64,000 nt of DNA from Afipia carboxidovorans OM5 (GCF_000218565.1 NC_015684.1:2108001-2172000), one strand, 5' to 3'; counted from the stretch's first letter, positions 1 through 8,653 are shown. The notes: generated from the sequence alone by a model not told the origin. Program-made: numbers and translations.

Positions 1-716
1 TAGATCCCGCCTGCCGTGCGCGGCAGATCGTAGCCGTCCGTCACCGCCTGTTCGAGCAACCGGTGCATTTCATCGCGCGGTACCTTCATCGCAACGGTGG
101 TATCGACACCACCCATGCGGAACATGGCGGTTGGAAACTGCAGCGACGCCCGATCGTATTCGGTGGCGACGCCGGCCATGGCCGCGAGTTCGCCGTCGCC
201 GGTGCAATCGATGAACGCATTGGCACGGATGGCAAACAACCCGCCCCGACCGCGCACGATGACGTGGCGGATACGTCCATCCTCGACACCTGCTTCAACG
301 AGCCGCGCCTGATAGAGCACCGTGAGGCGCTCCGTCTCGGCGAGATCGTCGAGCACGGATTTCATGATGAAGAGGTCGTAGGGCAGCGACGCCGTCTGCA
401 GCCACGGCAACGCGCCGCGGATGCCGCCCGCGCGATCGAGCCTGTCCCGCACCTCTTCGGCAAAGCCGTGCACCATCTGCACCGGCTCGCCGTCGATCAA
501 AGAGTAAAGCCCGCAAATGCCGCCGAGCGATGTCGACGTCATCGTGCCGCCGAGGAAACCATTGCGCTCGAGCAACACGACGGATGCGCCCGCCCTTGCC
601 GCACACACCGCGGCAGCAACGCCCGCAGCGCCGCCGCCCGCCACCACGACGTCTACCTCGCGAAGCACGTCGACTTCGCGCGCAGAACGGGCAACGGTGT
701 CGTGGCGGACCGGCAT
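1..716 (-). CDS. FAD-dependent oxidoreductase, C-terminus cut by window edge
   Basis: Reading the minus strand from an ATG at 716 gives an open frame that runs off the left edge (238 codons seen). Near the N-terminus there is a Rossmann dinucleotide-binding motif (VVVAGGGAAGVAAA) followed by an acidic end of strand two (LLER), and later the sequence FIDCTGDGELAAMAG, typical of the FAD_oxidored (PF12831-like) family. The start ATG overlaps the TGA of the upstream CoA-transferase (TGATG), so the two are probably translated together. Substrate unknown; from context it may act on the same organic acid pathway. Codon use matches its neighbours. Only the N-terminal part can be judged. Confidence 0.85.
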   Translation of the reverse strand, partial: MPVRHDTVARSAREVDVLREVDVVVAGGGAAGVAAAVCAARAGASVVLLERNGFLGGTMTSTSLGGICGLYSLIDGEPVQMVHGFAEEVRDRLDRAGGIRGALPWLQTASLPYDLFIMKSVLDDLAETERLTVLYQARLVEAGVEDGRIRHVIVRGRGGLFAIRANAFIDCTGDGELAAMAGVATEYDRASLQFPTAMFRMGGVDTTVAMKVPRDEMHRLLEQAVTDGYDLPRTAGGI

Positions 717-1933
717 CACACCACCCCCTTGTCGTGCAGGGCGGCAATCTTCGCCTCGGAGTAGCCGAGATCGTTGCCGAGCACTTCATTGGTGTGCTCG
801 CCCAGCATCGGCGGCGCGCGGCGAACGCCGAGATCAACACCGGACATCCGGATCGGCGACCGCAAGAGCCGCACGGGCTTTTCCCCCGTCGCGGAGTGTT
901 TAACTTCGGCGAGCACGCCACGTGCTTTCACCTGCGGATCCTCAAACACCTCGGGGATCGAATGGATCGGGCCGCACGGCACCTGCTCCTGCCGGCACAT
1001 GTGGAGCCAATACGCCGAGGTGCGCTGGGTAAAGGCCGCGCCGATCTCGGTGATGAGTTCCTTGCGGTGCTTGAGGCGCAGCGTGTTGGAAGCGAAGCGC
1101 GGGTCGAGCCGCAGGTCCGGCCGCTCAATCAGGCTGCAGAGGCGGAAGAACTGCGCGTCGTTGCCGACGCCGAGATTAACGTGACCATCTGCCGTGGCGA
1201 AGGTCTGATACGGCACGATGTTGGGATGCGCGTTGCCGAAGCGTTTCGGCTCCAGACCATCGACCAGAAAATTCGAGACCTGATTGTAAAGCCACGCCAC
1301 CTGGCAATCGAGCAGCGAGATATCGATCCGGCGGCCAATGCCTTCTTTCTCCCGCTCGCGCAGCGCGGCGAGAATCGAGACGGTCGCATACATACCCGAC
1401 ATGATGTCGGCGATCGGCACCGCGACCTTCATCGGCTCGCCATCCGGCTCACCGGTGATGCTCATCAAGCCGCCCATGCCTTGAATGATGAAATCGTAAC
1501 CGGGCTGCGGCGCATACGGACCGGTCTGCCCGTATCCCGTGATCGAGCAATAAACGAGCGAGGGCGCGCGCGCGTGCACCTGCTCCCATCCGAATCCGCG
1601 CTTATCGAGATCGCCGACCTTGAAGTTCTCGACCAGCACGTCGCTCTTCTCGATCAGATCGTAGAGGATCGCCTTGCCGTCGTCGGTCGTGATGTCGACC
1701 GTCACCGAGCGCTTGTTGCGATTGATGGACAGGAAGTACGCGCTCTCGCGGGTCGGCTCACCATTCTCGTCAGTCAGGAATGGCGGGCCCCAGCTTCGCG
1801 TATCGTCGCCCGCACCCGGCCGCTCGATCTTGATAACGTCGGCACCGAGGTCGCCGAGAATCTGCGTGCAGCTCGGCCCCGCAAGAATGCGCGAAAGATC
1901 GAGAACCCTGACGCCTTCGAGCGGCCGCTTCAT
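716..1933 (-). CDS. CaiB/BaiF family (class III) CoA-transferase
   Basis: Cytosolic enzyme that moves CoA from one acyl-CoA to a free organic acid. The 405-residue protein has the family N-terminus (LEGVRVLDLSRILAGPSC, then LGADVIKIERPGAGD), a nucleotide/CoA fold motif NRNKRSVTVD and the catalytic aspartate region PIADIMSGMYA, where Asp is expected to form the glutamyl/aspartyl-CoA anhydride. An in-frame extension to 2050 exists, but the ATG at 1933 is preferred: it starts the conserved region and has GGAG about 8 bases upstream. It is divergent from the LysR gene at 2332 and overlaps the next gene by TGATG. The substrate acid cannot be read from sequence. Confidence 0.92.
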   Translation of the reverse strand: MKRPLEGVRVLDLSRILAGPSCTQILGDLGADVIKIERPGAGDDTRSWGPPFLTDENGEPTRESAYFLSINRNKRSVTVDITTDDGKAILYDLIEKSDVLVENFKVGDLDKRGFGWEQVHARAPSLVYCSITGYGQTGPYAPQPGYDFIIQGMGGLMSITGEPDGEPMKVAVPIADIMSGMYATVSILAALREREKEGIGRRIDISLLDCQVAWLYNQVSNFLVDGLEPKRFGNAHPNIVPYQTFATADGHVNLGVGNDAQFFRLCSLIERPDLRLDPRFASNTLRLKHRKELITEIGAAFTQRTSAYWLHMCRQEQVPCGPIHSIPEVFEDPQVKARGVLAEVKHSATGEKPVRLLRSPIRMSGVDLGVRRAPPMLGEHTNEVLGNDLGYSEAKIAALHDKGVV

Positions 1934-2331
1934 GCATGTGCTCCAGATGACCGGTGAAGCGCTCTGGTATGCACGATACCAGAGCGGCCTATCGTTCCGC
2001 GCGCGAGAGCGAGCGAGCGCATATCGCAACCAATTTGGTCGTGCGCGCACCTGTCAGTGATATGTGAAACGATTAATTGGCCGCACGTGAAAACGTTGCG
2101 GCAGATCAAGCGAAGCACAGCATCGCACAAAGCGATCGATAAGCCCGCATAGAACGCTATGTCGCGCCGTGCCACTTGAAGTTCCTCCGCGTGATGAGCC
2201 GATACATCGGACCGCTAACACGAGACGCTACTTAACTGACCGTTCAGGGATACTTCCAAGGCGATGCTTGACTGACAAACGACTAATACTTATCGTTCGA
2301 TTGAGTTTTTGTTGCGTGAGGGCCTTATCAC
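1934..2331. other. Divergent intergenic region (CoA-transferase / LysR)
   Basis: No convincing gene. It holds the dyad at 1961-1985 and, near the LysR end, the AT-richer stretch TTGAGTTTTTGT (2301-2312), which recurs at 6955-6966 before the enoyl-CoA hydratase gene. It must contain both divergent promoters; no clear -35/-10 pair can be assigned by eye. Confidence 0.6.
1961..1985. promoter_or_regulatory. Perfect inverted repeat, candidate operator
   Basis: Two perfect 10-base arms, GCTCTGGTAT and ATACCAGAGC, are separated by GCACG. The dyad sits 28 bases before the CoA-transferase start and about 350 bases before the LysR start, in the divergent intergenic region. The TGGTAT...ATACCA core resembles GntR/FCD-type operators more than a LysR T-N11-A box. 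A transcript hairpin is the other reading. Confidence 0.55.
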
Positions 2332-3318
2332 GTGGACCCGCGACTGCCACCTTTGAATGCGTTGCGTACATTCGTGACCGCCGCTCGCGTTGGCAGTTTC
2401 AACGACGCCGCGGCGGAGTTGTTCGTCACGCCTGCCGCCGTCAGCCGCAGCATCAAGTCGCTCGAGGATCACCTCGGCTGCGCACTGTTTCATCGCTCGC
2501 ATCGCCAGATTACACTGACCAAGGACGGGCAGTATTATCTCGCGCATCTCGGCAATGTTTTCGATCAGATCGCGCTGGCAACGCAAAACCTCGCGGCGCA
2601 GCGCGCGCATCGTCCGCTCGTCGTCTGCGCCTATCCGACTTTCATCATCGACTGGTTGATTCCGCGCTGGTCAAAATTCGCGCGTGAGTCTGCCGGCCTC
2701 GAACTCAAGTTTGTGACAACGCATACGCACGATATAGATTTCGAGAAATCGGGAATTGATGCCGCGATTTTGAGTGATCGTCTCGAATACGCGCCGCGCA
2801 TGAGCGAAAAACTGTTTATGGCGAATCTGGTCCCAGTGTGCAGCCCGAACTATCTGCCCGCCACCACGCTTGCCTCCGATGACGATGAGTGGGGCCACAG
2901 CCTGCTCCACTCCGAAACACGCCCGAACGACTGGCGGCGCTGGGCGGAAGCGAACGGCAATATGCGGATCGATCCATTCCGCGGCCAGCGCTTTGAAAGC
3001 TCGAAGCTGATGTATGAAGCGGCGATCGCGGGCGGCGGCATTGCCATCGGCCTGGAGGAACTGCTGCAGCGTGAGTTCAGCGCGGGCAGCCTCACCATCG
3101 CCTTTCCGGACAGCAAGCCTGCGTCCTGCCCGTTCCATCTGATCCGGCCGGCCTCGACCGAGATGCACCCGTTCTTCCAGCCGTTCCGCGAATGGCTGTT
3201 GAGCGAAGTGAACACCAAGCGCGAGCCGGTGAAGGCCGCAGCGCTGCAGCCTTCAGGGATAAACGATCGTCCCGGCTTCCCGCAGAGCGCTGCACTCGGC
3301 CTCAGTCAGCCAGCCTGA
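2332..3318 (+). CDS. LysR-family transcriptional regulator, GcvA-like
   Basis: 328 residues from a GTG start. Residues about 5-65 form the LysR winged helix-turn-helix (LPPLNALRTFVTAARVGSFNDAAAELFV, VSRSIKSLEDHLG, FHRSHRQITLTKDG), with the PPLNALR opening typical of the GcvA subgroup. The rest is a periplasmic-binding-like effector domain. It lies divergent from the CoA-transferase at 716-1933 and converges on the racemase gene, so it probably controls the acyl-CoA catabolic genes on one or both sides. Its last 66 bases overlap the 3' end of the racemase gene on the other strand. Confidence 0.93.
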   Translation: MDPRLPPLNALRTFVTAARVGSFNDAAAELFVTPAAVSRSIKSLEDHLGCALFHRSHRQITLTKDGQYYLAHLGNVFDQIALATQNLAAQRAHRPLVVCAYPTFIIDWLIPRWSKFARESAGLELKFVTTHTHDIDFEKSGIDAAILSDRLEYAPRMSEKLFMANLVPVCSPNYLPATTLASDDDEWGHSLLHSETRPNDWRRWAEANGNMRIDPFRGQRFESSKLMYEAAIAGGGIAIGLEELLQREFSAGSLTIAFPDSKPASCPFHLIRPASTEMHPFFQPFREWLLSEVNTKREPVKAAALQPSGINDRPGFPQSAALGLSQPA

Positions 3319-4404
3319 CAAGGCATCCGCATCGCGCGCGGGTGCAGGCGGCGCGGGCCGATCCGGCACGGTCCGGCTGAAGCGCGGCGCCGGCGCAGCC
3401 TGACGATAGCCCGCGACATCGACATACGAGCCGCGCGCCGTCATGTGTGGATCGGTAAAAGATTCTTGGAGTGACAACACCGGCGTCACGCAGGCATCGG
3501 TTCCGGCAAACAGGTATGCCCATTCGTCGCGCGGGCGTGTGAGAAATATCGCCCGCAGCCGCTCGCGCCCTTCCGGCCATCGCGCCTGATCGTCCTGGGC
3601 TGGCATCTCGGCCACGCTGAGGCCGAGCTTTTCCAGAAACTGCGCGTGAAACCGCTTCTCGATGGGGCCGACCGCGACATAACCGCCATCGGCGCATTGG
3701 TAGGCGTCGTAGAAGTAGGCGCCGGAATCCAGAATGTTGGTGCCGCGCTCCTGCGAGGACACGCCGCAAGCCATCAGGCCGTTGATCGAGGTGAGCATCG
3801 CGGCGACGCCATCGACGATCGCGGCATCGACCACCTGCCCCTTGCCCGACTGCCGCGCCTCGAGAATACCGGCCAGCAGGCCGAGCGCGAGAAACAGCGC
3901 ACCGCCGCCAAAGTCACCAATTAAGTTGAGCGGCACCGGCGGCGCTTCGCCCTTGCGGCCCATGGCATGAAGCGCGCCCGTGAGGGCGATATAATTCAGA
4001 TCGTGACCCGCGGTCTTCGCAAGCGGCCCACTTTGTCCCCAGCCGGTGATGCGGCCGTAGACCAGTTTTGGATTGGCGGCGAGGCAGGGTTCGGGCCCAA
4101 GCCCAAGCCGCTCCATCACACCCGGCCGGAATCCTTCGATCAGGCCATCCGCCTCGCGGATGAGACGCAAGACAAGCGCGACACCTTCAGGCTTCTTGAG
4201 ATCGAGCTTGATGGTAGTGCGCCCACGCATGATGAAGTTGGTCTCGAGCGGCCGCTCGATGCCGATGTCCGCACGTTCCGGCCGCTCGATGCGCAGCACG
4301 TCGGCGCCGAGGTCGGCGAGCAGCATGCCGCACATCGGCCCTGGGCCGATGGCCGGCATCTCGATGAACTTCACACCGGCGAGCGGCCCCGTGCGCTTGC
4401 TCAT
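3253..4404 (-). CDS. Alpha-methylacyl-CoA racemase-like class III CoA-transferase family protein
   Basis: 383 residues. The N-terminus (GVKFIEMPAIGPGPMCGMLLADLGADVLRIERP) and the motifs AGHDLNYIALTGAL and GDFGGGALFLALGLL match the AMACR branch, where the His of GHD and the Asp of GDFGGG form the acid/base pair that epimerises 2-methylacyl-CoA. Those residues are what separate this protein from true CoA-transferases in the same fold. Its start overlaps the stop of the acyl-CoA dehydrogenase gene by four bases (ATGA), so they are co-translated. Its 3' end overlaps the convergent LysR gene by 66 bases. Likely role: making the isomer of a branched acyl-CoA that the dehydrogenase accepts. Confidence 0.88.
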   Translation of the reverse strand: MSKRTGPLAGVKFIEMPAIGPGPMCGMLLADLGADVLRIERPERADIGIERPLETNFIMRGRTTIKLDLKKPEGVALVLRLIREADGLIEGFRPGVMERLGLGPEPCLAANPKLVYGRITGWGQSGPLAKTAGHDLNYIALTGALHAMGRKGEAPPVPLNLIGDFGGGALFLALGLLAGILEARQSGKGQVVDAAIVDGVAAMLTSINGLMACGVSSQERGTNILDSGAYFYDAYQCADGGYVAVGPIEKRFHAQFLEKLGLSVAEMPAQDDQARWPEGRERLRAIFLTRPRDEWAYLFAGTDACVTPVLSLQESFTDPHMTARGSYVDVAGYRQAAPAPRFSRTVPDRPAPPAPARDADALSGWLTEAECSALREAGTIVYP

Positions 4405-5588
4405 GCCGCGGCCGACCGCGGCTTGGTCTTGCGGCCCGCCGCACCAAGAAACGCCGGGATCTCGGTCAACTCGCGCCCGATGATGAGCTGGTTGATCTGC
4501 GTGGTGCCGTCCGGAATGGTAAGCATCCGCGCATTGCGGAAGTGGCGCTCAACCGGAAACTCGCGCGTCACCCCACAGGCGCCATGAACCTGAATCGCAC
4601 GGGAGGCGACCCGTACCGCGGCCTCGGAGGCATAGACCTTCGCCATCGAGGTCGGCAGGTCGCAGCGCCCGCCTGCATCAAGCGCCGCAAGCGCCTTGTA
4701 GGTGAGAAGCTGCATCGCCTCGGTCTCACAGGCCATATCGGCCAGCAATTGCTGCACGAGCTGATGGGTCGCGATCGGCACACCGAACTGGTCGCGCTCG
4801 GTCGCATAGCGGATTGCATCGTCGAGTGCGGCGCGCGCAATGCCCGAGCTGATGACCGCCACCCAGGCGCGGGCGCGCTCAAACCCCGACATCGCCTCCG
4901 ACAGTCCCGACGTGCCATCACCCAAACGGAATTCGTCGCCGATATAGACATTGTCGAGCGTGATCGAGCCGAACGACCAGCCGTTGAGGCCAAGCTTTTC
5001 CAGCTCTCCGGATTCGAACTTGTGAACGGAGCGATCGAGAATGAAGATTCCGAACTCGTTCTCGCCGGTGCGGGCGAGCACGGTCGAGATATCGGCAACC
5101 GTCGCGTTGGAGATGAACATCTTTTCGCCGCTGAGCCGCCAGCCCTCGCCGTCGCGCACTGCTCTCGTCCGCAACTGCCGGACGTTGGAGCCGGTGCCAG
5201 GCTCCGTCACCGCGCCGCAGCCGATGATGCGGCCCTCGGCCATGCCCGGCAGATAGCGAGCCTTCTGCTCCGCCGTGCCGCGGCGATAGATTTTCATCGC
5301 GGCACCTTCGCTGACATAGGCAAGGCCAGCAACGTCCGGCGCAAGCCGCGCCAGTTCGCCGTAGAGCATTCCGCTCGTCATATAACTCAAGCCCATGCCG
5401 CCGCCATCTTCGGGCAGCCAACCCGCGCCGATGCCATACGGATTGAGAATGCTCATAAGCTGATGCGCGAGTTCAGGCGAGAACGCCTTGTCGCACTTGC
5501 CCTTGGTCAGCGGCAGCACTTCGGCTTCGACGCAGCGCTTGAGGCTTTCGACAGCCATCTTGTCTTCTTCTGCGATTGCAAAATCCAT
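4401..5588 (-). CDS. Acyl-CoA dehydrogenase family protein with Asp at the catalytic base position
   Basis: 395-residue FAD flavoprotein expected to form an alpha,beta-double bond in an acyl-CoA. Family signatures include GCGAVTEPGTGSNV (FAD/substrate loop), GEKMFISNA, and the C-terminal QVHGACGVTREFPVERHFRNAR. In the usual EGT box that supplies the catalytic base, this protein has PDGTTQIN, so the expected Glu is Asp (residue about 360, codon at 4509-4511). The ATG at 5588 begins the conserved region; an upstream in-frame start at 5651 adds 21 unlikely residues. It overlaps the downstream racemase gene by 4 bases. Physiological electron acceptor would be ETF, not seen here. Confidence 0.9.
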   Translation of the reverse strand: MDFAIAEEDKMAVESLKRCVEAEVLPLTKGKCDKAFSPELAHQLMSILNPYGIGAGWLPEDGGGMGLSYMTSGMLYGELARLAPDVAGLAYVSEGAAMKIYRRGTAEQKARYLPGMAEGRIIGCGAVTEPGTGSNVRQLRTRAVRDGEGWRLSGEKMFISNATVADISTVLARTGENEFGIFILDRSVHKFESGELEKLGLNGWSFGSITLDNVYIGDEFRLGDGTSGLSEAMSGFERARAWVAVISSGIARAALDDAIRYATERDQFGVPIATHQLVQQLLADMACETEAMQLLTYKALAALDAGGRCDLPTSMAKVYASEAAVRVASRAIQVHGACGVTREFPVERHFRNARMLTIPDGTTQINQLIIGRELTEIPAFLGAAGRKTKPRSAAA

Positions 5589-5661
5589 GATTCTTGTCCG
5601 TTGAGGCGTTTCGTGAAATGAAAAGCCCGTCTCCGCGCAGGAGGCAGGCAAGCGGCTTGCG

Positions 5662-6846
5662 TCAGGATCGGACCGCGTGCGCGGCCTTGCGGGGCTCGCT
5701 GTTGCCGAGCCAGTCCTCGATCACGCTTTCCGCGCCCTCATTGAGGAGCGGTGGCGCACGCCAGCCTTCTGCGACGTCGAAACCGGAATATTTCACTGCC
5801 GGGCCGATCGTCGGCACTGAACCGTATTGCGGGTGATCGAGCGACAGCAGCATCTTGCGATGCAGAAGCTGCGGGTGGCTGAACACCTGCGCGACGTTGT
5901 TCACCGGTGCATTCGGCACGGTCGCCTTATCGAGCAGTGCGATGATCTCGGCGTTGGTGTATTTCGCAATTTCCTCATCGAGAATGCGATACATCTCATC
6001 ACGGTTCTCGACGCGCACAGCAAGCGTGGCGAAACGCGGGTCGGTGATGAGATCCTCACGGCCGATGGCGCGGACGAACGGCTCGTACACCGTCTGGTAG
6101 CCGGCGCCGATCACCACCTCGCCGTCACGGGTTGAAAACACCTTGTAGGGCACGATCTGCGAATGCTCGGAGCCCCACTTCTCGCGCACCTTACCGGCAA
6201 TCAGATACTCCATCGCCGCATCGACGAGGAAGCTCACCTGAGATTCCATCAGGCTTGTCTCGACACGCTGGCCGCGCCCGGTCTCCTTGCGCTGCAACAG
6301 AGCCGTGACGATGCCGCTATACGCGTAAAGGCCGGTGACGAGATCGAACACCGAAGTGCCCTGCTTGATCGACTTCCCATTCTTCTCGCCGCTGATGCTC
6401 ATGAAGCCGAATTCGGCCTGAACGGTAATGTCGAACCCGCCGCGATCGCCCTGCGGACCATCCGGCCCGAGTGCGGAGAGAGATGCGTAGATCACGCCGG
6501 GGTTTGCAGCGGAAACCCGCTCGTAATCGATGCCGAGGCGTTTCAGCACCGGCGGACGGAAGTTCTCGACGACAACGTCAGCGCGCGAGGCAAGCTGAAA
6601 CAGAAGATCGCGGCCTTCTTCGGTCTTGGCATCGAGCACGAGCGAGCGCTTGTTGCGGTTGCCGGCAAAGAAGGTCATGCCGTTCTCCGCCTTGAACGGA
6701 GGCCCCTGACGGCGGGTCTGGTCGCCACCGCCGGGCGATTCGACCTTCACGACATCGGCGCCGTGATCACCAAGAAGCATCGTACAAAACGGTCCGGCGA
6801 AGAACCGGGTCAAGTCCAGAACCTTCAAACCTGCCAAAGGTTTCAT
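5662..6846 (-). CDS. CaiB/BaiF family (class III) CoA-transferase, second copy
   Basis: 394 residues, same family as the gene at 716-1933 but clearly a different paralogue. N-terminus LAGLKVLDLTRFFAGPFCTM, then GGGDQTRRQGPPF, NRNKRSLVLD and the catalytic Asp region TSVFDLVTGLYAYSG. GGAGG lies 6 bases before the ATG at 6846 and only 3 before the ATG at 6849, so 6846 is chosen. It leads a minus-strand operon with the dehydrogenase and racemase (73-base gap, then a 4-base overlap). Probably activates the starting acid to its CoA thioester. The substrate is not deducible. Confidence 0.92.
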   Translation of the reverse strand: MKPLAGLKVLDLTRFFAGPFCTMLLGDHGADVVKVESPGGGDQTRRQGPPFKAENGMTFFAGNRNKRSLVLDAKTEEGRDLLFQLASRADVVVENFRPPVLKRLGIDYERVSAANPGVIYASLSALGPDGPQGDRGGFDITVQAEFGFMSISGEKNGKSIKQGTSVFDLVTGLYAYSGIVTALLQRKETGRGQRVETSLMESQVSFLVDAAMEYLIAGKVREKWGSEHSQIVPYKVFSTRDGEVVIGAGYQTVYEPFVRAIGREDLITDPRFATLAVRVENRDEMYRILDEEIAKYTNAEIIALLDKATVPNAPVNNVAQVFSHPQLLHRKMLLSLDHPQYGSVPTIGPAVKYSGFDVAEGWRAPPLLNEGAESVIEDWLGNSEPRKAAHAVRS

Positions 6847-7043
6847 CATCGTCCTCCAGCACCGCACCTCGACGGCCATGCTGAACCGGAGATCGGGCTG
6901 CAACAGATTTTCAGTCGCAAGCCGGAGCGGCAAACAACAAAAAATCCGTGTTGGTTGAGTTTTTGTAGTTCGTACGCAACAGCGTTCCGCCGTTACCGTC
7001 GGCGCGTCACGCTCACCATTTTCAGCAATGCGGAACTAGCGGA

Positions 7044-7793
7044 ATGTCCTCGTCCCTCGCCGTCGCCGATATCGGCCCCGTCACGCATCTCAAGCTCAAC
7101 CGCCCGAAGGTTCTCAACGCACTCGATGACGCGACGTTTGATGTGTTCCTTGCCGAGATCGCCCGAGTCGAACAAAGCGGAACACAAGGCGCGATCGTGA
7201 TTTCCGGCGAAGGTGCGAAAGCCTTCTGTGCCGGTGCCGACCTCGACACCGTGAAGAAGCTCACCGGCGCGGAGAAGCGACGCTTCGTCGAAAAAGCATG
7301 GTCGACGCTCGACCGGCTTGCGCGATCGCCGATCCCGTCTGTCGTTGCCCTGCACGGCTATGTGCTGGGCGGCGGATTCGAACTCGCGCTCGCCTGCGAC
7401 ATCCGCATCGCCAGCACCGGGACAGTTTTTGGTTTACCGGAAATCGCGCTCGGCGGCGTGCCCGCTTTCGGCGCGATCCAGCGCCTGCCGAAGTTGATCG
7501 GTCAGGGTCGCGCAGCCGAGTTGATGCTGAGCGGTCGCCGTTTTGATGCAAGTGAGGCGCTGACGATGGGTGCGATCACGAAAGTCACGGAAGCCGACGC
7601 GCTGTTATCCGATGCGCTGGCGATTGCTACGCAACTCGCGGAGCGGCCGCGCGAAGCGGTCCGCTACCTCAAGCTCGCGTTGGCCCACGAGATCGATGGG
7701 CATCTTGCATCGAGCTTGCACGGGCTCATCTCGGATACCTGCCACAGGGATCCCGCCTATCAGGCACAGATCGGCCGTTTCGCGCGCGGGTGA
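7044..7793 (+). CDS. Enoyl-CoA hydratase/isomerase family protein
   Basis: 249 residues, a normal length for a single crotonase-fold domain. Motifs seen: LNRPKVLNALDD, the first oxyanion-hole segment AFCAGADLD, the second VALHGYVLGGGFELALACDIRIAS, and FGLPEIALGGVPAFGAIQRL. It would hydrate the product of the acyl-CoA dehydrogenase encoded across the divergent promoter region (6847-7043). Start ATG at 7044 has only a weak ribosome-binding site (GCGGA). Exact substrate and whether it is hydratase, isomerase or hydrolase cannot be settled from sequence. Confidence 0.9.
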   Translation: MSSSLAVADIGPVTHLKLNRPKVLNALDDATFDVFLAEIARVEQSGTQGAIVISGEGAKAFCAGADLDTVKKLTGAEKRRFVEKAWSTLDRLARSPIPSVVALHGYVLGGGFELALACDIRIASTGTVFGLPEIALGGVPAFGAIQRLPKLIGQGRAAELMLSGRRFDASEALTMGAITKVTEADALLSDALAIATQLAERPREAVRYLKLALAHEIDGHLASSLHGLISDTCHRDPAYQAQIGRFARG

Positions 7794-7812
7794 AACGACA
7801 CTAATTCTCCGA

Positions 7813-7888
7813 GCGTCATTGCCGGGCTTGACCCGGCAATCCATCTTTCTTGTAGGATGAATGTGCGGATCAAGTCCGCGCGTGACCG
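7813..7888. repeat. Intergenic palindromic repeat (GTCATTGCCGGG type)
   Basis: The segment begins GTCATTGCCGGGCTTGACC and has two hairpins: a perfect 9 bp stem ATTGCCGGG/CCCGGCAAT at 7818-7840 and GCGGA/TCCGC around 7865-7879, ending CGCGTGACC. This layout is the dispersed intergenic repeat seen in Bradyrhizobiaceae genomes. It lies between two convergent genes. A further hairpin, GACGGAAA/TTTCCGTC at 7897-7920, spans the stop of the next gene and may end its transcript. Confidence 0.75.
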
Positions 7889-7906
7889 TCTCGTAAGACG
7901 GAAACT

Positions 7907-8644
7907 CTACGATTTCCGTCGCACCGGCTTGCGTCCACGCCGCCAGTCGCGCTTCGGCCGCGGTTTCGGCAGAAATTCCGGGTGAGCCTTCACCGCCTCG
8001 CGGTAGGTCGTGAGCATCCGGTCGAACGCGCCGAACAACGCGTCCGCAATTTCCGGCCGCTTTTCGAGATGCGTCAGGAGAAGCCCCGTGGCCTCGATGG
8101 TCGACAGACCATCGCGGCGTGGCTCGCGGCGCAGTTTTCCGTAAAGCGACAATTGTTGCGGCCCGAGGATGACGCGCTGACACTTCAGCATCCACGCGTT
8201 GCGCCACCACAGCGCCTTCGCCTGGCTCCATGTGCCATCGAGCACGATCACGCCTTCGATCCCTCGCAGCACGGCCGTTTGCGACGGCTCCAGATCGCCC
8301 TTGCGATCGATCGCGACGACGTCGCGATCCGTCACGAGATCGGCCACCTTGGCGGAGCCAAGATAGAGTACTGCCCAGTGTGCAGGATCGACCTCGCGCC
8401 CCAGCGCCTTCGACAGGCTCGGCCACGACAGGCCGATCTTCAACGTTGCCTTCGACAGCATCCGCGCGGTGAGGCGTGCGGTGCCGAGAAGCCGGTCCTG
8501 CTCCTGCGGGTGTTGCAGAATCAAAACGTCGATGCGGTTCTCGACCGGATCGACGCCGTTGCAGATGCAAAACGGCTCCGGCTTGCCGCAGTCCGGGCAT
8601 TCAGGAACGGCGTCCAGTTGCGATGGCAGAATTGTGTCCGGCAT
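7907..8644 (-). CDS. DTW domain-containing protein (probable tRNA-uridine aminocarboxypropyltransferase)
   Basis: 245 residues. The N-terminus carries a zinc-binding cysteine cluster (CPDCGKPEPFCIC), followed by the DTW-family core with the signature LDGTWSQAKAL and the preceding LHHPQE-like segment ILQHPQEQDRLLGTARL. Characterised members of this family (E. coli TapT/YfiP, human DTWD1/2) place a 3-amino-3-carboxypropyl group on uridine of tRNA using S-adenosylmethionine. The tail (KPRPKRDWRRGRKPVRRK) is strongly basic and could bind RNA. The start lies 10 bases after the last RND gene, so it may be read through from the efflux operon. Confidence 0.85.
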   Translation of the reverse strand: MPDTILPSQLDAVPECPDCGKPEPFCICNGVDPVENRIDVLILQHPQEQDRLLGTARLTARMLSKATLKIGLSWPSLSKALGREVDPAHWAVLYLGSAKVADLVTDRDVVAIDRKGDLEPSQTAVLRGIEGVIVLDGTWSQAKALWWRNAWMLKCQRVILGPQQLSLYGKLRREPRRDGLSTIEATGLLLTHLEKRPEIADALFGAFDRMLTTYREAVKAHPEFLPKPRPKRDWRRGRKPVRRKS

Positions 8645-8653
8645 TGTGCGCCC

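Noticed and set aside
530..1957. A 475-codon plus-strand frame over the first CoA-transferase gene.
   Set aside because: It is antisense to a well-defined CaiB/BaiF gene and has no domain.
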